Of a stretch of 64,000 bases of DNA, positions 44,767 through 51,934 are shown in pieces; within the stretch, counting starts at the first letter, position 1; each line of letters begins with the position of its first letter. Location: the NCBI GenBank assembly GCA_964550795.1, contig CAZKBH010000005.1, positions 80,629 to 144,628 on the forward strand, read 5' to 3'. The position numbers and the translations under genes are program-made. This DNA comes from M3007 sp964550795 (GTDB taxonomy: Bacteria > Bacteroidota > Bacteroidia > Chitinophagales > Saprospiraceae). The notes under the pieces were generated by a model that made no database searches, had not been told where the DNA came from, and worked only from the letters and a program-made list of their open reading frames with translations.

Positions 44767-46311
44767 ATGTCCAGAACGCCATCAGACAAATTACACCGAC
44801 TCGTTCGATCCCTCACTTCCAGTGAAAGACGGTACTTCCGTATTTTCATCAATGGCCGTCCGGGGCTTGACAACAAGTACTTGAAGTTGTTTAAGGCCCT
44901 GGCTGCTGCAGAAGTATTTAATGATGAAAAGTGGAAGTCTATAATTTACAAAAGTCAGGATGTAGGCGGCAAAAAATACTCAGAACTGAAGGCTTATCTC
45001 TACGAATTAATCCTAAAATGTCTTCAACAATTCGATGAGCCGCACGCCACGATCTATCGCCTCAACCAGTTGTTGCAAAGCGTCGCTGCACTTTTTAAGC
45101 GTGGGCATTATGCGGATTGCCGCGAATTGTTGGGAAAGGCGCGCAAAATTGCCGAGCAATACGAAAGCTTTGTACATCAAATTGAAATTACGCGCTGGGA
45201 AAAACAACTGGCGTACACCCAGATGGACATTGATTTTTTGCACAAAAATCTGGACCGTTTGCAGGACGAAGAGACCCGTGCGCTGGAGCAACTGCGCAAT
45301 GCATCCGAATACCGACGCGCGTTTTTTCAGGCATACGCGACCATTAAAAAAGACCCGCTCCAGCGTGGTTCTGACCGCGTGGGCCGGCTCCGACAACTGA
45401 TTGAACAATCGGCTTTTTCGGATCCGGATGCGGCCATTTCGCACACGGCCCGGGTGCTGTATTACCGCACGCTCAGCCTGTATTTTCACACCGCACTGGA
45501 ACAGGAAAAGTTTTATGAAACGGGTAAAACACTGATTGCTTTACAGGAATCTCAACCCCATTTTTTGCGGGAAAACATCTCAGAATACATCGCCGCGTTG
45601 AGCAACCAAACGCTGGCCTGCGGGCTTTTGCAGAAATACGCTGAAGTGCATACATATTTGGACAAACTCCGTGATATTCAACCAATTACGGAGGATGACC
45701 GCCGAAAAATACACCGGCAATATTTCAGTACATTTTTTGCTTTGTGCACTTACACGGGAGAGTTTGAGGACGGGAAACGGGAGATGGTCCGTTGTCTGCA
45801 AGAGGCCGAAAACTTCGACCCGCACGACTACGAAACAGGTAGTTTTTACCTGCAATTTGTGCCTATTTGTATCGGTTGTGGCGACTTTGACCTGGCGCTC
45901 GATCACCTCAACCGATGGCTGGCGCATCGCAGGACGGTGGAGCGGGAGGACCTTCAAAGCCTGGCCCGAATGCTCTCGCTGCTGCTCCATTTTGAGTTGG
46001 GGAATTTCATGCTGCTGGATTCTCAATTGCGCACCTCCGCACGTTTTTTAAAAAGAAAAAACCGCCTCCACGAACTGGAACGGCGGTTTATGCACGGAAT
46101 TTTTGAAGCGATTAGAATACCCGATTTGAAGGGTCAACGCGAGGTGTTTAAAAAGGTAAAAAACGATTTGTTGCCCAAGGCAAAAGAGCCTGAAACCAGG
46201 GCCTTGTTACAAACTTTTGACCTCTTGGCTTGGCTGGATAGCAAGTCAAGAGGTCAGTCGTTTGCAGCGGTAGTGCGCGAGAAATACTTGCGCGAATTGG
46301 AATCCCAATGA
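44767..46311 (+). CDS. Uncharacterised helical-repeat protein
   Basis: A 514-residue cytoplasmic protein with no signal. It starts DKLHRLVRSLTSSERRYFRI, which resembles the 468-residue protein at 9700; both continue as long alpha-helical solenoids (here EFEDGKREMVRCLQEAENFD and GDFDLALDHLNRWLAHRRTV). The C-terminus has ALLQTFDLLAWLDSKSRGQ. A family of Bacteroidota helical proteins of unknown function is the best description. The stop is 19 bases from the stop of the convergent peptide gene at 46331. Confidence 0.65.
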   Translation: MSRTPSDKLHRLVRSLTSSERRYFRIFINGRPGLDNKYLKLFKALAAAEVFNDEKWKSIIYKSQDVGGKKYSELKAYLYELILKCLQQFDEPHATIYRLNQLLQSVAALFKRGHYADCRELLGKARKIAEQYESFVHQIEITRWEKQLAYTQMDIDFLHKNLDRLQDEETRALEQLRNASEYRRAFFQAYATIKKDPLQRGSDRVGRLRQLIEQSAFSDPDAAISHTARVLYYRTLSLYFHTALEQEKFYETGKTLIALQESQPHFLRENISEYIAALSNQTLACGLLQKYAEVHTYLDKLRDIQPITEDDRRKIHRQYFSTFFALCTYTGEFEDGKREMVRCLQEAENFDPHDYETGSFYLQFVPICIGCGDFDLALDHLNRWLAHRRTVEREDLQSLARMLSLLLHFELGNFMLLDSQLRTSARFLKRKNRLHELERRFMHGIFEAIRIPDLKGQREVFKKVKNDLLPKAKEPETRALLQTFDLLAWLDSKSRGQSFAAVVREKYLRELESQ

Positions 46312-46330
46312 ATCAGATTGAACCATACCA

Positions 46331-46525
46331 CTAGTTACCTCCGTTGAAACCGGCCAGGGAATCCGCCTGTACGCGGGTGTCAACCATGGTCCAACGAATG
46401 GAATACGTGCGGCGACGGCCTACCACTTCTTTGCCGCCTTTCAAAGTTTGCATTTGTCCTTCTTCGAGAGAAGTAACGATGCTTTGCACTTTGAGATCAT
46501 TGAGTTTGAGTTTGTCCTTTGCCAT
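46331..46525 (-). CDS. Orphan RiPP precursor-like peptide with a pinensin-type leader
   Basis: A 64-residue peptide. The leader KLKLNDLKVQSIVTSLEEGQ closely resembles leaders of pinensin-like lanthipeptide precursors in Bacteroidota (LNDLKVQSFVTSL type), and it ends in a GG-type processing site (LKGG). The core (from about residue 32: KEVVGRRRTYSIRWTMVD and on to GFNGGN) has Ser and Thr but no Cys, so lanthionine rings cannot form. No LanB/LanC, protease or exporter lies in the window. It could be an orphan precursor processed by enzymes elsewhere, a decayed copy, or a small regulatory protein with a similar N-terminus. Confidence 0.65.
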   Translation of the reverse strand: MAKDKLKLNDLKVQSIVTSLEEGQMQTLKGGKEVVGRRRTYSIRWTMVDTRVQADSLAGFNGGN

Positions 46526-46750
46526 ACGAGAAAGATTTGAAAGATGATTTAGACTATGATTTATCTGATTTGAGTGATTTGAGTGACAAAATGATTTGGA
46601 ATGATAAATTCATTTGTGTTCAAATCAGATTTGATAATACTTCCGAGCGGAATTATTGACGGACTAAAGTTACTCACACAGCCAGAAGTGGCGTTGGACA
46701 AATTTATGGATAAGTCAGGTTTCTGAGGCCCTAAAATTTTGCGTAAAAAT

Positions 46751-46903
46751 GTGGGGAATGGGGGGAATGTGGACAATGTGGGGAATGTGGACAATGTGGT
46801 TAATGTGGGGAATGTGGTTAATGTGGACAATGTGGGGAATGTGGGGAATGGGGTTAATGTGGGGAATGTGCTTAATGTGGACAATGTGGGGAATGTGGAC
46901 AAT
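46751..46903. repeat. 9-bp tandem repeat, 17 units
   Basis: Seventeen contiguous units of the form GTGGnnAAT, where nn is GG, AC or TT; three units also vary outside nn (GGGGGGAAT, GGGGTTAAT, GTGCTTAAT). The array ends 8 bases beyond the amino-acid permease stop, so it sits in the 3' untranslated part of that message. It produces long artificial ORFs on both strands. The rest of 46526-46750 holds no gene I can support. Confidence 0.95.
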
Positions 46904-46911
46904 GGGTTGCT

Positions 46912-48318
46912 TTACGCTTGCTTTTTATTCCACCAAAAATAGAACGGCACGCCTGTCAACATGAGTACCACGCCAAGTCCGGCTTCGCGGGGGTGGGTGA
47001 AACAGGTGATGACGATGAGTGTTGCACAAAACAACACAAACAACGCTGGAACCACGGGGTATCCCCAAACCCGGTAAGGCCGCTCTGCATCTGGTTCGCG
47101 GCGGCGCATGATGAACACGCCGAATGCGGTGGCGCCATAAAAAAAGAACGCCGCAAAAATCAGCATGTCGGTCAATTGGTCAAAACTACCCGACAATACC
47201 AGCAGGCAAGCCCAGAGGCCCTGCATCCAAAGTGCCGGATTGGGCGTGTGGTACTTGGGGTGAATTTCAGCAGCGCGGCGGAAAAACAGACCGTCTTTGG
47301 CCATGGCATAATACACTCTTGGCGGCATCAAAATGGTGGCATTGGTGCAACCAAGCGTGGTGATGAGAATGACGATAGAAATCAGGGTCGCACCAAAACC
47401 ACCTGCAAAATGCCGGACTACCGCCACTGCAGCAATCTCGTTTTGGGCTTGATGAACGCCCACAATTTGATCTATGGGCAGGACATACAAATAAGTGAAA
47501 TTGACCAAGGCGTATGCTCCAATGATAACCATCATGCCGGCAAACAGCGCCAAGGGGAGGTTCCGATTGGGATTTTTGATTTCTCCGCCGATAAACCCGA
47601 GCGTGTTCCAGCCTTCGTAGGCCCAAAACGCCGCGAGTAAGGCCGTAAACATGGCTTTGATAAAGGCAAAATCACTCCACTCACGCTGGACAAAAGTGGA
47701 GGCCGGGGTTTGGAAATTAGCCATACTGCCGCCGCCAAAAAACAAACCAGATACCACGATGCCCAATAGTCCCACGATGACGAAACGTGTGGCCCAGGTG
47801 CTGAGCGCCGCCGCGTTTTTCAATCCTCGGGTATTGATGAACGTCAGGCTCAGGATCAGGGCGATGGTGAGGGCTTTTACCCCCGCGTTTTCGAAGGGTT
47901 TGAACACGCCGAGCGTGATGTTTTCAATGGATTCAGGCAAATGGGGTAGGGGATAAATGGCGTTAAACGACTGCGAAAAAACGTAAGCAATGCCCGCCAC
48001 TGCGGCTGTTTTGATCACCGCAAAGGTGCTCCAGCCCCACATAAAGGCCATAAAACGTCCATAAATCTTCCGAAAATACACATATTCTCCACCTGAATCG
48101 GCCATCATGCCCGCAATTTCGGCATTGCTCAATGCCCCACAGAGGCTGATAACGCCTGCCAGTACCCAAGCCCAAAGCACCAGATCAGGCGAGAGCAGTT
48201 CCGCCGACATGGGCGCGACTTTTTTGTACACCCCAGAACCGATGACAGAACTGACGACGAGGATGGTAGCGGCAGCGAGGGTTACGCTGCGGATGAGTTG
48301 GCCTTGTTGTTTTTCCAT
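46912..48318 (-). CDS. APC-superfamily amino-acid permease
   Basis: A 468-residue transporter with about 12 hydrophobic segments. The start of membrane segment 1 (ATILVVSSVIGSGVYKKVAP) has the GSG/GxG substrate-site pattern of APC transporters, and the layout (GALSNAEIAGMMADSGGEYV, AYEGWNTLGFIGGEIKNPNR) fits LAT-like amino-acid permeases. Substrate unknown. The -7 candidate lies only 8 bases before the ATG, so the transcript may be leaderless or nearly so. Its 3' end runs into the 9-bp tandem repeat. Confidence 0.85.
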   Translation of the reverse strand: MEKQQGQLIRSVTLAAATILVVSSVIGSGVYKKVAPMSAELLSPDLVLWAWVLAGVISLCGALSNAEIAGMMADSGGEYVYFRKIYGRFMAFMWGWSTFAVIKTAAVAGIAYVFSQSFNAIYPLPHLPESIENITLGVFKPFENAGVKALTIALILSLTFINTRGLKNAAALSTWATRFVIVGLLGIVVSGLFFGGGSMANFQTPASTFVQREWSDFAFIKAMFTALLAAFWAYEGWNTLGFIGGEIKNPNRNLPLALFAGMMVIIGAYALVNFTYLYVLPIDQIVGVHQAQNEIAAVAVVRHFAGGFGATLISIVILITTLGCTNATILMPPRVYYAMAKDGLFFRRAAEIHPKYHTPNPALWMQGLWACLLVLSGSFDQLTDMLIFAAFFFYGATAFGVFIMRRREPDAERPYRVWGYPVVPALFVLFCATLIVITCFTHPREAGLGVVLMLTGVPFYFWWNKKQA

Positions 48319-48325
48319 GATGGGG

Positions 48326-48333
48326 CAAACGTA
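48326..48333 (-). promoter_or_regulatory. Candidate -7 element of the amino-acid permease
   Basis: TACGTTTG on the minus strand matches TAnnTTTG exactly and lies 7 bases before the ATG at 48318. No TTG at -33 is evident, and the MITE-like repeat begins 18 bases upstream of the box. Confidence 0.35.
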
Positions 48334-48351
48334 ATGAAGACTGTGGACTTT

Positions 48352-48511
48352 AGTGCTTGTCTAAACTTTAGTTCTGAGGCGAAAGCGAGGAAATTTTTGA
48401 TTGTACAAGGCAAATTTTGCAGTCGAATGCGGGCAATTCGGCGAAAAATTTAACGCCGTACAAGCTAAAATTTGCCGCTTGAAGGCCAGAACTAAAGTTT
48501 AGACAAGCACT
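48352..48511. repeat. 160-bp MITE-like inverted repeat
   Basis: Perfect 25-bp terminal inverted repeats (48352-48376 and 48487-48511, starting AGTGCTTGTCTAAACTTT) with an imperfectly palindromic centre. GGACT occurs near both outer ends (48345-48349 and 48514-48518), a possible target-site duplication. No coding sequence is inside. It lies between divergent genes. Confidence 0.9.
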
Positions 48512-48570
48512 TAGGACTATTCGCAAACAAGTGTGACCAAAACGCATTGTGCACGATAGTCGCAAGACCT

Positions 48571-48599
48571 TTTTAATTTTCTTTTAATTGCCCTTTAAT
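48571..48599 (+). promoter_or_regulatory. Array of three TTTAAT boxes at 11-bp spacing (response-regulator site)
   Basis: TTTAAT starts at 48572, 48583 and 48594. An 18-bp core (TTTTAATTTTCTTTTAAT, 48571-48588) is identical to the array at 51804-51832. The last box ends 22 bases before CAACTTTG (48622-48629), one mismatch from the -7 consensus, so the boxes would cover the -33 region as expected for an activator. It precedes the coiled-coil/RR/HK operon. Confidence 0.6.
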
Positions 48600-48687
48600 T
48601 CGTCGTCTCTGTTTGTATTGCCAACTTTGCGGTGCGACACCGCACAAGTGTTTTTCAACACCTCAGTTTGAACTTATCCAAATTATT

Positions 48688-49647
48688 ATGAGCGACTACC
48701 AAAACAACGATTCTTCAGCAAGCTCTGGCGGCGAGCAAAATGCACGCATTGGCCTGATTATTACCATTTTACTGCTCGTTTTGAGCATAGCGGCAGCCAT
48801 TTACTTTTGGAAAAAATCCAGCGACGCAGGGCTAGAAAATGCCCGAATTTCCGAAACTGCCCAAACCCTGGAACTCGAAAAAGCCATGATCGAGCGCAGT
48901 TTAGACAGCCTGAGCATCGAATACGGCAATTTACGCAGCGAAAACGAAGACCTTCGCGGCAAAGAGGCTGTCAGTGCAGAGCTCATTGCCCAAAAAGATG
49001 CAGCAGTCCAAAAAATCAAGTCGCAGAACAAAAGGCAACTGAACGAACTTCGGATGCAGGTGGAGGAGCTGCGCAAGCTCAAAATTGAGTACGAAACCCT
49101 CATCACCGCTTTGCAAATTGAAACCGAACAATTGAGGGCGGAAAACCAACGCCTCACAGAAGAAAACCAGCAGTTGCAGGGCGAAAACAGCGAATTGACG
49201 GATCAGGTGGGTGATCTAGCCAAAAAACTGGAAGACCAGATTCGCAAAACCCAGAGTGCAAAATTTAAAGCCACCGCTTTTAGAGTGGAGCTGGGTCGCA
49301 AAAACGACAAACAAACTCTCCGGGCCAAAAAAGCCCGCGAAATCACGGTCAGTTTTGATCTGGCTGACGTTCCCAGCGCCTACCATGGCGACCAGCATCT
49401 CTACCTGGCCATCACTGACGAAAAAGGGAAGCCTATCTCCTCTGCCAAACCAGTCAAGACTAGTATAGATGCGCCCTCCGGCAAGTTGGAAATTGAAGCA
49501 CAGCAGGTAAAAGCCGTTTCTTTGGGCGAAACGCAACGACTTTCGTTCACCTACAAACTGGACGAAAAACTCAAACGCGGCAATTATGTGGCGGCTATTT
49601 ACTGCAACGTGGGGCTTTTGGGCGTTTCCAGCTTTAAATTAAACTAA
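48688..49647 (+). CDS. Membrane-anchored coiled-coil protein
   Basis: A 319-residue protein: a short, Ser-rich cytoplasmic N-terminus, one membrane segment (IGLIITILLLVLSIAAAIYF, about residues 21-41), a long coiled coil (about 50-190, with QLRAENQRLTEENQQLQGEN), and a C-terminal beta domain (about 195-319, ITVSFDLADVPSAYHGDQHL). The C-terminal part is probably periplasmic. No named domain is recognised. It is 61 bases upstream of a response regulator and histidine kinase and shares their promoter array, so a link to that two-component system is likely. Confidence 0.7.
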   Translation: MSDYQNNDSSASSGGEQNARIGLIITILLLVLSIAAAIYFWKKSSDAGLENARISETAQTLELEKAMIERSLDSLSIEYGNLRSENEDLRGKEAVSAELIAQKDAAVQKIKSQNKRQLNELRMQVEELRKLKIEYETLITALQIETEQLRAENQRLTEENQQLQGENSELTDQVGDLAKKLEDQIRKTQSAKFKATAFRVELGRKNDKQTLRAKKAREITVSFDLADVPSAYHGDQHLYLAITDEKGKPISSAKPVKTSIDAPSGKLEIEAQQVKAVSLGETQRLSFTYKLDEKLKRGNYVAAIYCNVGLLGVSSFKLN

Positions 49648-49708
49648 ATTACGAGGCCATTTCAACTGCCGATTACTTAATTTCACCAACACGCTCCACA
49701 GCCATCGC

Positions 49709-50410
49709 ATGGGAAATACAAGTGTATTGCTGATTGAAGACGAACCTAAAGTTGCCGCTTCCGTAAAAACGTGGCTGGTAGAGAATGGGTTTGACGTAGA
49801 AACGGCACCCGATGGAGCTGTGGGCCAGTTTTTGGTTCAAAACAACCACTACGACATCATTTTGCTCGACCTCAATCTGCCCTATGTAAGCGGGTATGAG
49901 GTCTGCAAAATGATTCGCAGTAATCGCCCGGAGCTGCCGATTATTTTGGTGACTGCGCTCGGGGGCGTGGAACAAAAACTGATTGGTTTTGAAGCCGGTG
50001 CCGACGATTATCTGGTCAAACCCTTTGATTTTCGGGAATTGCTGGCTCGAATGCGCGCCCTTTTAAAAAAATCAGCCCAGCCTTTATCGAACAAACAACA
50101 CGAGGTGTTGCGGGTAGCTGATTTGGAAATCAATACGGGTTTCAAAACGGTATTTCGTTCGGGGAAACCCATTGACCTCACCGCCAAAGAATATTCGTTG
50201 CTGGAATATTTGGTGCGCCTGAATGGCCGGGTGGCTTCACGGCATGAAATCGTGGAAGCCGTTTGGGATATGAATTTTGATACCGGTACTAATGTGGTAG
50301 AGGTGTACATCAATTTTCTGCGCAAAAAAATTGATCGGCTGTTTGAACCGAAGCTCATCCACACCAAACAAGGGCTTGGCTACTACCTCAACGCGTTTCC
50401 GTCGGTATGA
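49709..50410 (+). CDS. OmpR-family response regulator
   Basis: A 233-residue regulator: receiver domain (about 3-118) with the phosphoacceptor D54 in IILLDLNLPYVSGYEV, E-D pair in LIEDEPKV, and Lys in DDYLVKPFDFRELL; then an OmpR/PhoB winged helix (about 130-230, LTAKEYSLLEYLVRLNGRVA, RKKIDRLFEPKLIHTKQGLG). It overlaps the histidine kinase as ATGA, so the pair is translationally coupled. OmpR-type proteins bind as dimers to direct repeats with about 11-bp spacing, which is the pattern of the two TTTAAT arrays that flank the operon. Confidence 0.9.
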   Translation: MGNTSVLLIEDEPKVAASVKTWLVENGFDVETAPDGAVGQFLVQNNHYDIILLDLNLPYVSGYEVCKMIRSNRPELPIILVTALGGVEQKLIGFEAGADDYLVKPFDFRELLARMRALLKKSAQPLSNKQHEVLRVADLEINTGFKTVFRSGKPIDLTAKEYSLLEYLVRLNGRVASRHEIVEAVWDMNFDTGTNVVEVYINFLRKKIDRLFEPKLIHTKQGLGYYLNAFPSV

Positions 50411-51783
50411 ACATCCGCATCAAACTCGCTTTTTGGTTTTCAGCCATTGCGGCTACTATTCTCACCGCTTTTTGCATCGGCGTTTATTCGCTTTCGGAAA
50501 ACTACCGTCAGGAGGAGTTTTTTTCCAGACTGGAAAGTCGGGGCATCACCACAGCCCGTCTTTTTGTGACGGTCAAAGAGGTGGACAAAGAGCTGCTTTA
50601 CATCATTGACCAGAACTCGATTCACGCGCTTTTTCAGGAAAAAGTATTGGTTTTTGACCATCTCGACAGCTTGGTTTACTCCAGTCTGGATAAGTGGGAG
50701 CACAAACTCCCCCCCACGTTACTTCGAGATATCCGCGCTAAAGGCAAATTAGAATACGCAGTCGGAGAGGTGGAACACGTCGGCCTGACATACCAGGGGC
50801 AGCAGGGAGAATTTGTCATCGTCTCCTCTGCCTACGATCGGTATGGCCGGAGTAAATTGCAAAATCTGCGCTNNNNNNNNNNACTAATTATGGGTCTCCT
50901 GATCGGAGTTTTGCTCATCGTAATGGCTGGTTATGTTTTTGCCGGCCAAGCCTTGCAACCCTTGGTGCGGATCAACGAAGAAATCTCAGACATTGGAGAG
51001 GGAAACCTCAACCGCCGGGTTAGTGAGGGCAACGGCAAGGATGAAATTGCGCAATTGGGCCAGAATTTCAATAAGATGCTGCATCGTTTGGAGACGGCTT
51101 TTGGGATGCAACAGCAGTTTGTCAGCAGTGCCTCGCATGAGTTGCGCAACCCCTTGGCTGCTATCACCAGCCAACTGCAAATGATGCTTGAAAAAAGGCG
51201 GACCGAGGAAGAATATGAACAGTCGTTAAGGTCACTTCTGGAAGATACACAGACCCTTGTGGCACTCACGAATGGGCTGCTTTTGCTGGCACAGTCGGAT
51301 ATTGACAAACAACGGCTGCTTTTTACCAATGTTCGCGTGGATGAGCTGCTATTTGCGGCCCAAAACGAGCTTCGCAGGGCGCAACCCAAGTATCATTTTC
51401 TATTTGAATACGATGCCCTGCCAGAAGACGAATCCACCCTTTCAATCAAAGGCAACGAGCACCTGCTCAAAACGGCCTTTCTGAACCTCATGGACAACGC
51501 ATGCAAGTTTTCGCCCGACCATGCAGTCCGCATCCGCATCGGTGCCGAAAACAAGTCGGTGAGTATCAGTTTTGCGGATCGGGGCGAAGGCATTGCTGCA
51601 GAAGAACAAAGTTTGATTTTTACGCCATTTTTCCGGGGCAAACACGCCACCTCTTCCGTGCCCGGTCATGGCATCGGACTGGCACTGTGCCAACGGATCG
51701 TTCAATTTCACGCGGGTACCATCTCGCTCCAGACGGAACTCGGGCAGGGCAGTCAGTTTACGATACACCTTCCGGTGCGCTGA
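50407..51783 (+). CDS. Sensor histidine kinase (contains an assembly gap)
   Basis: A 458-residue membrane kinase paired with the overlapping response regulator. It has an N-terminal membrane segment (IKLAFWFSAIAATILTAFCI), a periplasmic sensor region (about 30-150), a second membrane segment (LIMGLLIGVLLIVMAGYVFA), HAMP, then HisKA with H244 in SSASHELRNPLAAI and an HATPase domain (NLMDNACKFS, DRGEGIA, GHGIGLALCQRIV). A ten-N run lies right at the start of the second membrane segment (50873-50882), so a few residues there are missing. Both flanks stay in one frame, so the gene is probably intact. Confidence 0.9.
   Translation: MNIRIKLAFWFSAIAATILTAFCIGVYSLSENYRQEEFFSRLESRGITTARLFVTVKEVDKELLYIIDQNSIHALFQEKVLVFDHLDSLVYSSLDKWEHKLPPTLLRDIRAKGKLEYAVGEVEHVGLTYQGQQGEFVIVSSAYDRYGRSKLQNLRXXXXLIMGLLIGVLLIVMAGYVFAGQALQPLVRINEEISDIGEGNLNRRVSEGNGKDEIAQLGQNFNKMLHRLETAFGMQQQFVSSASHELRNPLAAITSQLQMMLEKRRTEEEYEQSLRSLLEDTQTLVALTNGLLLLAQSDIDKQRLLFTNVRVDELLFAAQNELRRAQPKYHFLFEYDALPEDESTLSIKGNEHLLKTAFLNLMDNACKFSPDHAVRIRIGAENKSVSISFADRGEGIAAEEQSLIFTPFFRGKHATSSVPGHGIGLALCQRIVQFHAGTISLQTELGQGSQFTIHLPVR
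50873..50882. other. Assembly gap (10 N) in the histidine kinase
   Basis: Ten N bases lie between the sensor region and the second membrane segment. The true length is unknown; the frame is the same on both sides. Confidence 0.95.
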
Positions 51784-51803
51784 TTACGAGCAGTTGAAGC
51801 TCA

Positions 51804-51832
51804 TTTTAATTTTCTTTTAATGTCGGTTTAAT
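51804..51832 (+). promoter_or_regulatory. Second three-box TTTAAT array at 11-bp spacing
   Basis: TTTAAT starts at 51805, 51816 and 51827. The first 18 bases (51804-51821) are identical to 48571-48588. The last box ends 21 bases before GAGATTTG (51854-51861), one mismatch from the -7 consensus. It lies just upstream of the giant repeat protein gene. Confidence 0.6.
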
Positions 51833-51934
51833 CTATCCTCTGGACCAGCAGGGGAGATTTGTCGGCTATTCACCAAAAGCCTTTTGAGACAAAAGTTTCA
51901 CCTTTAAATTTTTTCTCAAACAATTTAATCTGTT

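Noticed and set aside
46751..46903. 9-bp repeat considered as a CRISPR array
   Set aside because: The units are contiguous and 9 bp long with no spacers, and no cas genes are near.
46739..46964. ORFs of about 70 residues made of GNVDNVGNV or MWGMWTM repeats, and a minus-strand counterpart
   Set aside because: They are translations of the 9-bp tandem repeat and run into the permease; not genes.
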